From contig NC_065531.1 in the NCBI RefSeq assembly GCF_020184175.1, positions 10,685,213 to 10,749,212 on the forward strand: 64,000 bases of DNA. Reading direction: 5' to 3'. How positions within the stretch are numbered: the first letter of the stretch is position 1; each line of letters opens with the position of its first letter. The notes under the pieces were generated by a model. It was not told where the DNA came from and ran no database searches. It saw nothing but the letters and a program-made list of their open reading frames with translations. Source of the DNA: Aphis gossypii (lineage: Eukaryota > Arthropoda > Insecta > Hemiptera > Aphididae). The position numbers and the translations under genes were made by a program. Shown here piece after piece: positions 1 to 14,400 of the stretch.

Positions 1-2305
1 TCTTAATAAATTATTGTAATATCCATTTTAAAATATTAAAAAACAACATTCTTATTTTTTTTCTTATAACTATTGTTATATATTTTTTAAATTCATATAT
101 TAACAAAATTCGTCATATTCACAAAAATATATAAATTGTACAACTGTAGTTAAAAGCTTATAAAATGTTTATTTTGATGTGTAAAACTTGAATATTCATT
201 TATATTATGCTTTTAATGTAAAAATTAAACTAGATAGAAAATTAAAATATGTAAAGATTTATTGTCGTTTGATTGTTATAAAATTAAAATGTTAGGTACA
301 AACTATGTAGGTATCTATATTATGTGTTAAGAAGGTGTCAATATTTTTAGGGTATGGTGTTATGCTTACTCATGGGTTATGTAAACATATATATTGGTGA
401 CCACCACACAGGGATACATAAGAAGTGGATAATCTGTTAAACTTAAATTATAGATGTTATTACGGTACAGAGTAAACATGAACGAAGAGCATCTAGTTAC
501 TCGTTAGTTCCCAGAGTTTAAACACAGCATGTGTACGGGGGTTATTTAAATTTTCTGTTTACTGTACGTGATAAAACTAAAATTAACTGATATGTTTTTT
601 CAATGTGTACAAGGTTTGTTTTTGTGTCATACCAGCATCTTTGGTGACGCAGCTATAAATTGTATAGATCATCTTCCGCAAGGGTCTTTATAACAAGAAG
701 AAACACGAAACCCAGATGATTTATACGATATTGTTTAATATAATATATTAAGCTAATAATCACATAAAATGCTGATTTATAGAGCTGTATAAAATATGAA
801 ATCATAAAAATTATAATATTATTTAATATTTAAAGTTAATTTAAATACACACATTTTACACCCAAGCATTGTGTGTGTGATTTTGATGATTTTAGTTTTA
901 TAGATTTTTGATTGATATTTCAGAAATCGATTATAAATAAAGTAATTAGTAAAAAAAAAAACTTTTATGATTACCTATTAAGTGTAACAATAAACATATT
1001 GAATAATATTATTCGAATTATTATAAACGAATTTGATATGATTATAAATAATACAAATTTTATTTATATAGAATTTTTTAATATGTATGTATTAATGTAC
1101 CTATTTAATTGTTTTTTTTATTTATTTTTAAAAATACAAGAAGATATTTAAAGTGGATTAAATAATACAATATAAACCTAATAAAATTAAAATTATTATG
1201 CAATTTATAAATATATATAAATGACAGCTATTATTAATTTGTTATAAATCTATATTTTGTTCTAGTTGTCAGATTGTATTTTTTTTAAGAATTTTAAATA
1301 AGTTACTTACTATATCCAATTTTTAAATACCTATATTATAGATTTTTCAATGTATATATAAGTTTGTGGATTTTTCTGGTTTTATACTATATACTATTGG
1401 TAGTTGGTACATTGATAATAAATTATTGTCAAGTATTATATCCATGTTCTATCTCAAAAGTGAGATTTTTTAGTACAGACATCTTACATAAATTTCATCA
1501 CAATTTTGTGAAAAACGACTAATGTTTTTCTTGTGGTAAATTAATTTTGTTATTTTTAATTCTTTAGTACGTTTTTAGAATGTTTTTCAATATTGAGTTT
1601 TATATTTTTTAAATGAGTTTCTTATTATTTAATAGGTTCCTCTTCATATAGATTTTTTATAATTTATTCCAGATTCTATTAATGCATGATAAATTACGCT
1701 AGTTTAAGATTCAGGATTAAAATGTATTAGTTAGATTTTCGAAAGCATATTATTATGATATTTTTCTTTATTTAATTGTTGCGAGTTTTATGTGGTAATT
1801 CCATTTAATTTTTGACCATAACAGATTTTTAAACCCAACTATTTACAGGTTTCAATTGGTTTTATGAGAGTTCAGCATTTAAAAATGTTTTGATTTAAAC
1901 ATACATCTATATATAATATATATAAATATATATATATATTTTATAATTAAATATTTCATAAATGTAAAATTTTAGACTTTACATTAGGTTAGGTTATTTA
2001 TAGTGGTGTAGTGCTTCTGCTGATTTGGAATTTGTTACCTTTTTGTTATCATAGATAATAATATGACTATTCTCTTCTTTACGGATTGTACACTCATTCT
2101 TGTATCTATTTCACTCCTGGCCGATACTATATTTTAAACCCTCTTGTGACTACTTTCTTATGTTTTTCAAATAATCTTAAATATTTGTATACATCATTTC
2201 TTTATAAGCTTACCTATTGTTTAATAACCAATAATTAAATTTAAAATTATTACGTTAATATGCAATTATAATGATAAATGCTATATTTATTTTTTGTTCA
2301 TTTAG
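1..2305 (+). other. Intron (left-truncated) of the DIP-like gene
   Basis: AT-rich DNA with homopolymer and (TA) runs, ending in the acceptor AG at 2304-2305 after a T-rich tract. I looked for an exon encoding the first Ig domain (a Cys...Trp...Tyr-x-Cys pattern) and saw none, so the upstream exons lie outside the window. Open stretches such as 912-1151 are runs of Ile, Asn and Tyr from AT-rich DNA and are not coding. Confidence 0.6.
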
Positions 2306-2476
2306 TTCCACCAGACATAAAAGACGAAGAAACTATATCTGACATCACTGTAAAGGAAGGAGAAAACGCTACGTTGGCATGCAAGGCCAAAGGCAATCCA
2401 CTACCAAAAATTACTTGGAAGCGAGAGGATGGTCATAAAATAGCTATAAAAAACAAATCAAAAAAAACAATGTTAT
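2306..2476 (+). CDS. DIP-like gene, exon encoding the N-terminal half of Ig2
   Basis: 171-bp exon after a T-rich acceptor (tttag|tt), with donor at 2477 (gtgagt). It enters and leaves in phase 1. It encodes the linker VPPDIKDEETISD, then the B-strand Cys (ATLACKAKG) and the core Trp (KITWKRED). An N-glycosylation sequon (Asn-Ala-Thr) lies just before the Cys. The Ig fold is completed by the exon at 5321. Confidence 0.88.
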
Positions 2477-5400
2477 GTGAGTAATTACGTAGTTTTATAA
2501 TTTTAATACAATGTTTAATATAATATTACTTTAAAGCTAATACTAAAATAGTATAGTTGAATCTTTAATTCAATATTTTGTAATCCGTATTTTAAATACG
2601 CTATACTACTCGTAGTATGTACTAATTAGTACAAAAATTAAATGTGATGATGTTGCGAGTTACAGACATGGGTAATGTGAGTCAAAAGCAACAATTTGTG
2701 ACACTACTTGTGTATTATTATTTATAATTAAAACATCCAAGACAATTTAAGGTATGCATGGTACAATAACATAAAATATTACAATGACGTTAAGTACCTA
2801 CATAATTTCTGAGGTAGAGAAATAATTATTAATTATAGACTATGGATATAATATTAATATAATAAAGTGAAAAGGGGAAATTAATTAATGAATAAATAAA
2901 CGAGATAAATGTCGATAACTACGTTTATATATTTTTTTTTTAAATCATTAAATTTTTGTCTTGGTTATTCGATATTGTTGGAGTTGGTAGCAACAAAATA
3001 TATGCATACAATGGTCAATGAGTTGATCGGAATAGTGTAAAAGTTGTAAGAGATATCATTTGTTTTTTTTTTTATTAAGATTATCATGATTTTAATTATT
3101 ATTATATCGACGATTAAGAATAAACTTCTAATGAAGTTAAATATGTTATTCTCCCTACATAATGCGCACTTGGCCGATCTGTTTTTTTCATTGGTAAAGT
3201 GGGTTGAAATTAAATATTCTATAGACTTCATATTGGTGTGACATGAAATGATAATAGCAATTTAAAATAAGTCAATAGCCCAGTTGTAAATTTTAACTTT
3301 ATAATAGAGCACTTGTTTCTTTCATGTTATTTCTAAAATGTATATTTATGTACAAGTACAGTATCATATTTAAAATATTAATGCAGAGTTTTCGAGAATA
3401 ATATTAAACTATTTGAATTATACTTTTAATAAACCATATATGAATTAATAATTCATTAGTGTTTTATATTTGATTTTTTTTTTTTTTTTTTTTTTTATTC
3501 AGTATGTAATAGCTAAAAACAAAATAAAATCAGTTTTAACTAAAAGGTAAAAATGCTTTACAATATATTATATTTATTTTTTTAGTAATTTTTTTTAAAT
3601 TATTATTATTTTTCAAAATTATAATATGATAATATCGTTTTTTCTTCTAAATATACTAATATTCAGCATAGTGATAGTAATGTGTTTAAATATCGTTATT
3701 AAAATTATAAATCAAATATTTAACTGTTTTCACATACAGTTTTTATAAAAATACATTAATGTTCATTATTTAAATTTAATAATAATAATTAATAAATCAT
3801 ATAAATATTGTTTTTGGTTATTTTTATTGCATTTTCAAACTAACATTAACATTTAATTATTTTTAAAACGTCTATATGGTATTTTTTTGATCCTATTTTA
3901 CAGACAAATTTCCTTTAAAAATGCATTTGTGTTTATAATACGTAGTATATAGCTATGTTGATGCAGTTTTAATATAAAGGTTGAATGAATTAAAATTAAT
4001 GAGTTTAAATTAGTATAATTTGGTTGGTATAACAGATTTTTTTTTTTTTAATTTAAAGTAAAGTATATTCTATTTAGTTAAATAATTTCCATTCATCAGT
4101 ACCTACGTGTATAACTTAAATGTCACATAAACCTAGGATAAAATTTCTTAAATGAATTTAATATACTTAAATATAATTGTTTTGACCTACCTTAAAATAA
4201 AAATAAATAAATGTAATTTAAATGAAGTATTATAGAAAACAATTACAACATATCTCACTAACAAATTATTATTTTCGTGTATCAAATACAAACAATTCCT
4301 TAAAATATGTACTTCAAGTACACATAATAGTATAATACTATAGTTTAAATGGCTTAACACATTTTGATATCTATTTTTCACATTTTATGTTAAAGTGTTA
4401 TGTTTGTGAAAGGTATGCTTGTAAATAATTATTAATTGAAATTGACATTGAGTATTGTTCGACGTTATTAATACCGTCTGTGCTTCATTTATCCAAAATA
4501 AAATATGTCCATAACGGACTATTTTATAAATATACAGTATATTATTGTTTACTGTAACATTTCCTGATGGACGTACAATTGTAAATCCACGTCAGTGAAA
4601 AAATAAACTTGTTGTGAGTTTTAATAGATAAAAATTAAAGCGTTATATTATCTAAACAGAACATTAATTACTCTCTTCCTATTCCATTTGTTTTGATGTT
4701 TATTTTACAATTGGAATCCGATTTACTCACATATTGTAAATTATATTTCTATATCCCTAAAAATTGTTGCTGGATTACTAATATTATTTGGATAATACAG
4801 GGAAATACTGTTATAATTTTTATCACTCGTTAAACACATTTTACTAGGACCTACTTAAGCTTATCAATTGGCATATTTACATATATTTTGTTATACACTT
4901 TTAATACACTATAGGTAATGTATTTTTACGAATGTTTATGTTGAACAGAATCAATAATAAACATAATAATATTTATATTTTCAGAAATAGATATGGAAGA
5001 TAGATTTTTGCCGTATGTTTTATTGAGAATATACGTTCGATATGTATTAAATGTGTTTCATTATATTTCCATCATTATCAGTTATTTAAATTAGTTCCCT
5101 ACTATATATATATATATATATTATGTATTGTCCATTTTGTTATTCATACGCAAATTACTTTGAGCTCTTATAGTTGGTAACTACTAACGAAAAATAGTTG
5201 TTAAAATAATTTAAAGTTATAAAAGTACAAATTCAGTGTATTAGGGTTATAGTTTTTATTATTTGAAATACCTAGTAATATTTTATTGATTTCGAATGAT
5301 GTTTATTATTTGTTGACTAGTGGATAAGGTACGTGGAGAACCACTGTTGCTTAACAAAGTAGACCGCAGTCAGATGGGACATTATTTGTGTATAGCGTCC

Positions 5401-8400
5401 AACGATGTACCACCGGCTGTTAGCAAGAGGATCACGTTAAACGTTAACTGTGAGTATTCGACATCCGGTCAACATCGAATCCCTATTCAGAAAACCACAA
5501 AATCGTTATCAGAAAATTAATTAAATAATTTGAATACTGGATTACACGATATATCCACCGTCCAGGGTTCAAACACACTTGGTGACATTTCATTAAACTG
5601 TTTGTTGACCAAATGGTTATTTACAATACGGTGCTCAACTGCTTTGGAGCACTTTCCCCAATTGCCAATAACTGTAAATTTAATAATAAATATTATAATA
5701 TACAATACACATAAACAAAGAGTGAATATAAACATATGAATAGTACAACGATGTTATATATTATGCAGTTACATTAACGATGAATATAGCGAACGAGAGT
5801 AATGTTAAACTTTCAACAGGTATTCAATTCAGTTGAGTAAAAACATTGTTGACTATAAATTTATAATTAAAAATAAATTCTGTCCGGATTTATTAAAATA
5901 AATTTATTTTACCTTATTTTATTATTGTTTTAGTAAAAATACGTAACTCCCAAATGATATTATTTTATTCAGCTTGTGTTAATTTTGTAGACCATAATTT
6001 GTGGAGAATATGATATATTAATAATAATATTTGAATAATTGAATACTTAATAATTAATGACACTTAATCGAAGATATTCCTACTACCCAAATACTTAAAA
6101 ATATGTAGCATACTATTTATTAAGTGACAAGGGTTACATTTATTATATAAATTCTGTATAATGTGTATTATTTATGCAAATTAACTATAGGAAGCTCTAA
6201 TTTTAATAATAATTTGACATAATATGCAGCGTTTTCATTAAATGTGATATTTGATTGTTTAGATAATATACAATAAGCTAGTATTTTTTTCAAACCAATA
6301 AATTATATCTTGAGTAATTTTTATAAATTATATTATTTATATTTATATTGTATGTATCAACTAGGCAGTTTAAATGGTTTGGATTTTCATTTTATTTTTT
6401 TTTTTCAATTGAAGAATAATACACACATTTCGATAAATTTTCAATTCTATAGTTTATAGGTAACTTGTTGGAAATGTTCTATGTTCAACGATGTGTACGA
6501 TATAACAAGATTTAAAATTATTCTAAATATTATATTTAACCTTTAAAATGGTGTAACAATAAAGATTTATTTTTTTTTTAATTTTTCCATTAAATAATTG
6601 GATACTACTATATATTTTTTATTATGTGGTTTAAATACATTTAAATCTGATACAAGAATCTGCTTTTTAGTCTTTGGGTTATACGTGTTTCATTATCAAC
6701 ATAAAATCACATTTTAACTCAATGTAATACGTTTACAAAACAATACTGAGTGATGAAAAAGAAACCAATTGTGTTTAATTTGTCGGGGTATCAAATTAAC
6801 TCAATTTGCAATCAATGACTTAAGGTTACACGAATCTTATACACATATTCGGAGTTTTATCCCTTATTATATTCAATATTCCAACTAAAATGATAAATAA
6901 ATCCATAAATATTTGATCAAATACATTACTTTTTTTTTAAGTTTATAATATAGTTCTGATTATTCAATACAATTTATTTATTTATATTTTTTGTAATCAT
7001 TTCAGTTTCTCCAGTAGTCTGGGTGACGAATCAAATGGTAAGCGCACCACTTAATACACATGTACGACTGGAGTGTTTTGTAGAGTCGTTTCCAATTTCC
7101 GTCAATTACTGGACTAACGAAAAAGGAGAAATGATTCCTCAAGGGTAAGAACTAAATGTTTATTTATATATTTATTGAACTATTTACGTATAGCCACTTA
7201 AAAATTAATTACTGTTAATAGTTTAAACATGATGCTATTTCATACTAGCTAAATAAATACCTATAATAAGTATTACCCATTTCCGCCAAAATAATATTAG
7301 CGATTTTCGCTACAGCCCTTTTTCACCAAAAACAAAAAAGGTATGACTCCTGTTTTAGCCCAAAAAAAAGTTTAGGAACCATCGATTTTAATTTTCAACC
7401 AGTTTTTAGCAGTGGTAGGTGTATATACTCGTATGTATAACACATAGAAATTACTAATAACATTTGTAAATAATTTAGAATTAAAAACTACTGAAAAGGC
7501 AATAATAAGAATAAATCCAAAAAAACAAGTAGACACACTTTTGTAAAAACTATTTCTTTTGATTATGTGGCTTTTTAAAAACTCTAATTTACATGTAAAT
7601 AATATCTTTATTATTTTCTTGTATTATAATGTATATTTTTAAGGCATTTTGAAATTCTTTATATATAAATATATAAGAGAACAGGCCTTTTTTTTGTTTC
7701 AATTTTGTGACGACACTTTTTAACTTTTTTCAATTTTTTTTTTTTTCACAAAGTTATTCCAAATGCCCTCCTTAGTGTCACTACATCGCCAATTTTTCAT
7801 TTTGTATTGTCTGAGGGGAGAATTGTATTTCTATGTTACAATTTTGTGACGATCCTATTTAATTTTTTCATTTTTTTTCACAGAGTTATTCCAAATACCA
7901 ACCTGAGCATTACTACATCGCCCAATTTTTTTTTTTTATTGTCTAAGGGGAGAATTGTATTATTTTGCTACAATTTTGTGAAGACACTATTTAAATCTAT
8001 TTTAATTTTTTTTTTTTTACAGAGTAGTTCTAAATATCTTCTCGAGTATCACCACGTAGCGTCGCCGGATTTTCATTTTTTTTTTTTTTGTCTGAGGAGG
8101 AGGGGAGGGGTGATTGTATTTAAAGATTACGGTTTTTAGCATGTCATTTAAATAATTTAAAGATTTTTTTTCACAAGTTTATTTTTAGTTTAGCTACTAC
8201 TATTATTTAACTCTTGATCAACTATAAATATTGATTATAGTATTTTTCTTCTTTAAAACATAACTGTGTGTGTTTATTTAAGAATTTAATTTAGAGAAAG
8301 TAAAAACTGCACACGGGTGAAGCCGGAAAATTTAGTTAATATATTATATTCAAATATAATGGAAATGTTATTTAATTACATTTGTATATGGTTTCAAAAT

Positions 8401-11400
8401 AATGATTTAGGAAAACATCTGTTCACAAAAATATAATTTTGGTGTAAAAGAACTATGCGTAAATCAGGGAATTAGATTTTAGGAAGAAAAAATACCATAC
8501 CTATAAAATATAACAAAAAAAGTTAATATCTATTTTTATTTTTTTAGTAAATTATAAAATTCCTTGTATAATTATCCAAAATCTCAACTTAATTATTTTG
8601 ATAATTTAAAATGTATGATTTATTATTTGTAAGATAATCTAATTCACATTTTTTTTATTAACTATTATATCATTAATACATCATGGTTAAATTATTTTAA
8701 ATGACAAATAATACGTGCAACTATTATTAAAATTACTAAAATTATTAAAAAAAATAATAATAATAACCATAATAAATCGCTTTATACATAATTTTTAAGT
8801 ATAATATAAAATAAGCTACAACGAATAGTTAATTATCTCGTACAAAATATAGAAAACGAATACTTCGTTAACTTAATTAAAGTGTAATGAATTTACCGTG
8901 TGTGATACAAGTTTATATTAATTATAAAATCTATAATTTTAATTAAAAGTCTTTAAGCGTTATATGATATTAGACATTACTTGACTATAAAAAAAGCTTA
9001 ATGTGTTCATTTTTTTCTTGTCTCTTAAGAGCTTATGTGTAAATATAAAAAGGTGTGTCATTGTTATTCAACAATAGGTATTGCAAACTAAAAAAAAAAA
9101 AAAACAATATACATTAAGGTATTAAATTGTATGTACGTACGCAAACTAACTGATAAAAATTATTATTTCCCAGGCATTGTGATAATATATATGTTAACGT
9201 AAAAACCTGACGCTTATAATTTATCTACCTATTCGGAAAACAAAAATGTTTGCCATGGGAATACTGTTAATCAAATACTCGATGGTAAAAGGTTGGAAAA
9301 CAATCGCGATTCCCAGTCTTAATTAAGCTACTCATTTCTTTACTAACACTTGTTTTTGAAATGGAGAAAAATAGTGAAAGCAAAAAAAAAAAACTACCAA
9401 GAAGCAAATGGAAAATGCTCTGTTTGCTCGTATAATCTGTTAACAAGATGAAGATGACAGCGCACAGGGTGGAAATGTTTATATTTCTTTTTTGTTGTTT
9501 ATTATTAGTCGTTCAATAGCTGAGTCGAGTCACGTCTTACACTCCTTATCATGCAATTAATTACAACGGTCATATTTTGGGGTAAAGGCAAAGGCAAAAT
9601 TAGTTATCCAATCAGAATTTCCTGTCTCATCGATCATCCGAAAGAAAAATTTGTTTATTGAAAAATATAATAAAATATCTGTCAAAGTTTTACATAATAT
9701 CACGGAAATAAGTTGAAATCGTGGTATTATTACCATTATTATTGAATTATACGTATATTCATTTCAAAAATAAGCTCAATCTATCAGGTATTTAGTATAC
9801 TCTTTGGACATGATTTATGGAAAAAATGTCATGAATGTAAAATAATGTTTGACGATCAATTAAGTAGATTTTAAAAATTAAGTTGTTGATCATAATCTAT
9901 ATAATATTGAAATTAACGAAAATATTGTTTAACAAATTGTTAAATTATAATTATGAATAAAATTTGAATTTACATCAAGTATTATTATATTTTTTTCAAT
10001 TGTATAAAAATTTAACTATTCAAAAATTTAATTAATATATTACGCATATATTAGACAATTAGGATTATTTTTTTTATACATATTGTTTGACCTTAAACAT
10101 TTCAGTTTTATAATGAAACATGATTTAGTATTAGTGAGCTTAAATTATAATTCTTGCTCAGAAATTCTTATTATAAATAAATTATTAATTACCAGGTTTA
10201 AGAAGTTAAATATTTATGAAAGTGAAGTAGATTAGTGTGATATAATTTGTGAAATTGTGGTATACTACTTCACTTAAACTTTTAATTCTCAATACCTAAT
10301 GATAATAATAATAATAATAAATTACCATTTAATATATAGATGTTTACAGCAAAATGTGCAGACAAATATTGTTCTTAATAATAATAAACTTAGTTGCTAA
10401 AATAGATTAATAAAAAATAAATTATTGTAAATTATAACTAAACAAAAACTAAAATAATTCCAAAATAACTTGAAAGCCAAAATCAATGTAATTTAACTGT
10501 ATGTAAATAGTGATGAGAAAAAATATATTATTTTAAAATATATATCGTTGCACGGTTTTATAATTATTTTACATTTTTTTTTTATATACATATTAAATAT
10601 TTAAATAAATTACTTATGAAGCAAAGTGTACAGCAATTTTACAGGTTATTGTAAATTATGTAAGATGTAATATCTACAAAATAAAAAAAAAAAAAAAAAA
10701 AAAATCAGATTAATAGGTCTAATCATTATACATAGATTGTATGAGAATTTTCATCGCCACTTTTGTGTATAGGAACAATGCAAAACTAAATTTCAATTTG
10801 TATAGTAACTTTTCCATCAGGATTGAGAGTTCGTCTTTAGATACATTATGTTGAATTTTCAATGTTATTAGTTCACTAAGGGAACCCCACATACACTAAT
10901 CTAAATTATCCAAACATGCTGATAATATTAAGAGCATACCTTCGTGGGTATCAACCCATAGAATTAATAATAAACCGATAAACAATACCGATAACATTAA
11001 CGGTTTTTTAAGCAGATGTCCAAAATGAAACAACGTTTTATTGTCCTGCCTCAGAACAAGTAAGCTAACGCAGATAACTTGCGAGAATTTCATCAACGAA
11101 CAATAGCGAAAACATCATTTTAACTTATTGATAATCTAAAGTTGGGATGTATTATAAATTTGTTAAGCATTTCTACGGTTGATTGTAAGATATTTAGGCA
11201 ATAGAACGGATTGTATATATTAGATTCTCGTATACAAATTATACATATCAACCATTGAGAAATTAATGTTTTAGATTATGATAATAATTATTTTGATTGG
11301 TACTTAAAAAATATTTGTTAAAGTAAAAAAAGTTTAAGAACTTAATTTTAAAAATAACTGAGAAAAAAATTTTTTTCTCAAAACTTAATTTGTTTTTTTT

Positions 11401-14400
11401 TTCTGTAATCCAACAATTAATACATAAATTTACAGGCTCAACATTTCACCAAATAACTTATTGGCATTTACCAGAGAATACATTAATCTAAAAATAATTT
11501 AATTTTTTTTGTGTTGTATACCTATATTTATTTTAATTTTTTTGATTTATCTGTAATACAACTTTTCTTTTTTGTTAAAATAGCTTAAACATTTAATACA
11601 AGGTTCCTTATAACTTGTTTACGTATACATTTAATATACCAGACATTCGTATTTTCATATTTTTAACCTTTCTAAGTTAAAATCTCAACAAATTCATCAA
11701 ACACTATATATCTATATTGACATTATATTAAATTATATGTAAATAGAATTTATTGTCGTAAATAAAGAAATGTTTATTATTACAACAGCAAAACTTGCAT
11801 AATATTATTTTGTAGTGATTATAAAATATATATAGTTGTTATTACATATTTATTTATACAATTTGAATACCTATTCAATGCAAGATCCATATAAGTTTAT
11901 ACTATTTTTTTTTTTATAATAATTATAATAAAAAGCTACCACAATTTCAACAATTTTATTTTATGAGTTCCCAAAATTGTCATGTCAAAAAATAGAATAT
12001 ATACTCGTACTTTAAAAATTATTTAAAAAGATTTTAGATTTTTATTCTAACTCAATACATTTTAAGTAATCCGATATAAACTTACTTATCATTTTCTATA
12101 ATGAATGTAAATTTCATAACATTCTGATGGCTCGTCATTTTGAGCTGATTAAAGATATTTGAAATTATTAATATTCTTCCAACACATGCTTTTCTTATTG
12201 TAATTAAAAGTTTATCAAAGTCACGCAAGTTGAAAATTATTTTGTACTTGGAAATAATATAAAATATTTTTATTTTTTTGTATAGCCAATTCTTGAAATG
12301 TAACATATTAAGTTCCTCTAAAATATACTACGCTGTACATATATATAGGTAAAGTTTAAGTTTTTAAGTTAAAATTGGGATAAAATTATATATTTAAATG
12401 AATAATAATGATTTTAGTTATTTTGTCATTATTTAAAAATACTATTACTTAATTTATAATTTCATCAATCTTTTTATTGACTATTATTATATTTTACAAC
12501 CCATACTATGAACAATGCTATTTTTGAAATATTTAAATTACTTCCAAGCTATTATTTATTTTATAGCTCTACAAACTTATTCACAACGTTCTAAGTAAGT
12601 CGGTATTGACTCAAAACTTAATAACAATACTATATTATGATGTTGAATACTATAATACAAGTATACAATGTATACTATACATAATATAATAAATTAAATG
12701 CTTTTGGTTATCACTAATCAACATGTGATGCACTGATGCCTACGTAGTAATATTAATATTATAAACACATCATAATATATTGTACTTAGTGATAAATATA
12801 GGCTGTCAGACATCTCTGTTTAGAATCGTTTTTAGAATGCAATTATATGGATGTGTCCCATTCGGCTCCCGTTTTTCTTAAGCGGCTCCCGTTTATAAAA
12901 AGGTGAATTCCCAAATGGCTCCCATCGAAAAAAGTTTTACGAACAGGTAAAAGGCTCCGATATTTTATAACACAAATTCCTTCCCACTTCTGGTATATTT
13001 AGGACTGTCTCAAAAAAAGTGTCGATAAAATGTATCTATGTACATAAACTAGAATATAAAAAATTATACAAAAAAATCATTTATTACTGTGAATTCAATT
13101 TCATTAAGTTAATATTACATTTTAGCGTAAAAAAAAAAATAATTGAAAGAATGTATATTATGTAAAATAAAAATAAAATAAAATACATAATACACTCAAT
13201 CATCGGTAATTATGATACTATAGGTACACGATTACGTACAATATATAATTAATCTCGTTATAGAAATTATGTTTAATGTTTTGATATTTCCGATAGTAAT
13301 AATATGTTCGATATTTTTGGTATTCCGTTTTAAAAATATGGTTTATAGTTCGATAAAATCTGGTGATCAGTCACCTAACTTTCAGAAATTTGAGAATTTA
13401 CCTGTTTGTAAAACTTTTTTTGGGCGGGAAAAGTTTGGGAATTTACCCGTTCGTAAAATCTTTTTAGACTGTAGCCAATTGGAAATAAGCAAACAATGGA
13501 CAGGAACCGTTTGAGACGTGTCAAATTATTTATCATTGAATTCATATTTAACATTTATATTGTAGTTATTTATCAAATGATTAGATACAGTCGATACCTA
13601 ATAAACAAAAGAAAGATGCTTACTTGTCTTATTTTCTTTATTTACATCACCGTGAGAACGGATCCAATTCTCGATTCCAATAAGTAAATAATAATACGGG
13701 ATTTACTATAAAAGTAGATCTGACAAAGATGTTAAATACGTACTCAGTGAGACGATCATAATGATAGAGCAAGCAATATGCTCATATATTTTTTAGGTCA
13801 TACAAGAGAGAAAAAAAATCTCGTCAACCATGATAACAATATTATGTATAATATACACGACTACATATACGACTTACAATATAAATTAAGAACGTCCCTA
13901 ATGACCTCGTAGATTCTGATATGCTGCAATGGTAATTATAATAGGTATATTGTCATGCGAGTATATAATATCGAATAGCGAGAAGGAAGGGAAATAACAA
14001 TCAATTATTTTTACGATAGAGTTGACGGTATACTGGATGATTCGTCAACCGCACGCTCACCTTCTTTTTTTTTCTTAAACTGTGCTTTTATTCAAAACCC
14101 GATTTCTGGAACTATTAAACTATGTGACTGATGTTTTTAATTATTTAGATTTTTTTATTTCTATTTAAAAATTACTCTTTTGATTTAAGGTGCATATACG
14201 TTTTCCACAGAAGTCATCCGGTTGATAAAATATAATGGGGAAACAACCCTCGTTTGAAAACGTTGACGTATCTTAATCTAGGCTCGAATGAATAATTTTC
14301 AAATAGCAATATAAAATATTACCCGAGTATCATGATATTATTATATTGTCATGAAAAGACGGTCAGCGATATACTGGTAATCGTCGAAAAACACAGAACT

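Noticed and set aside
912..1151. 79-residue open frame
   Set aside because: Almost entirely Ile, Asn, Tyr and Phe from AT-rich intron sequence, without any domain or context.
7807..8139. 110-residue Phe-rich open frame
   Set aside because: It reads through the T-rich tandem repeat; its repeated FFIFF/SEGRIV pattern is the repeat unit and not a protein.
10880..11100. Possible hAT-transposase-like piece (LNYPNMLIILRAYL) or antisense membrane protein
   Set aside because: The similarity covers only about 14 residues and is followed by stops. The antisense frame is hydrophobic AT sequence. Too weak to call.
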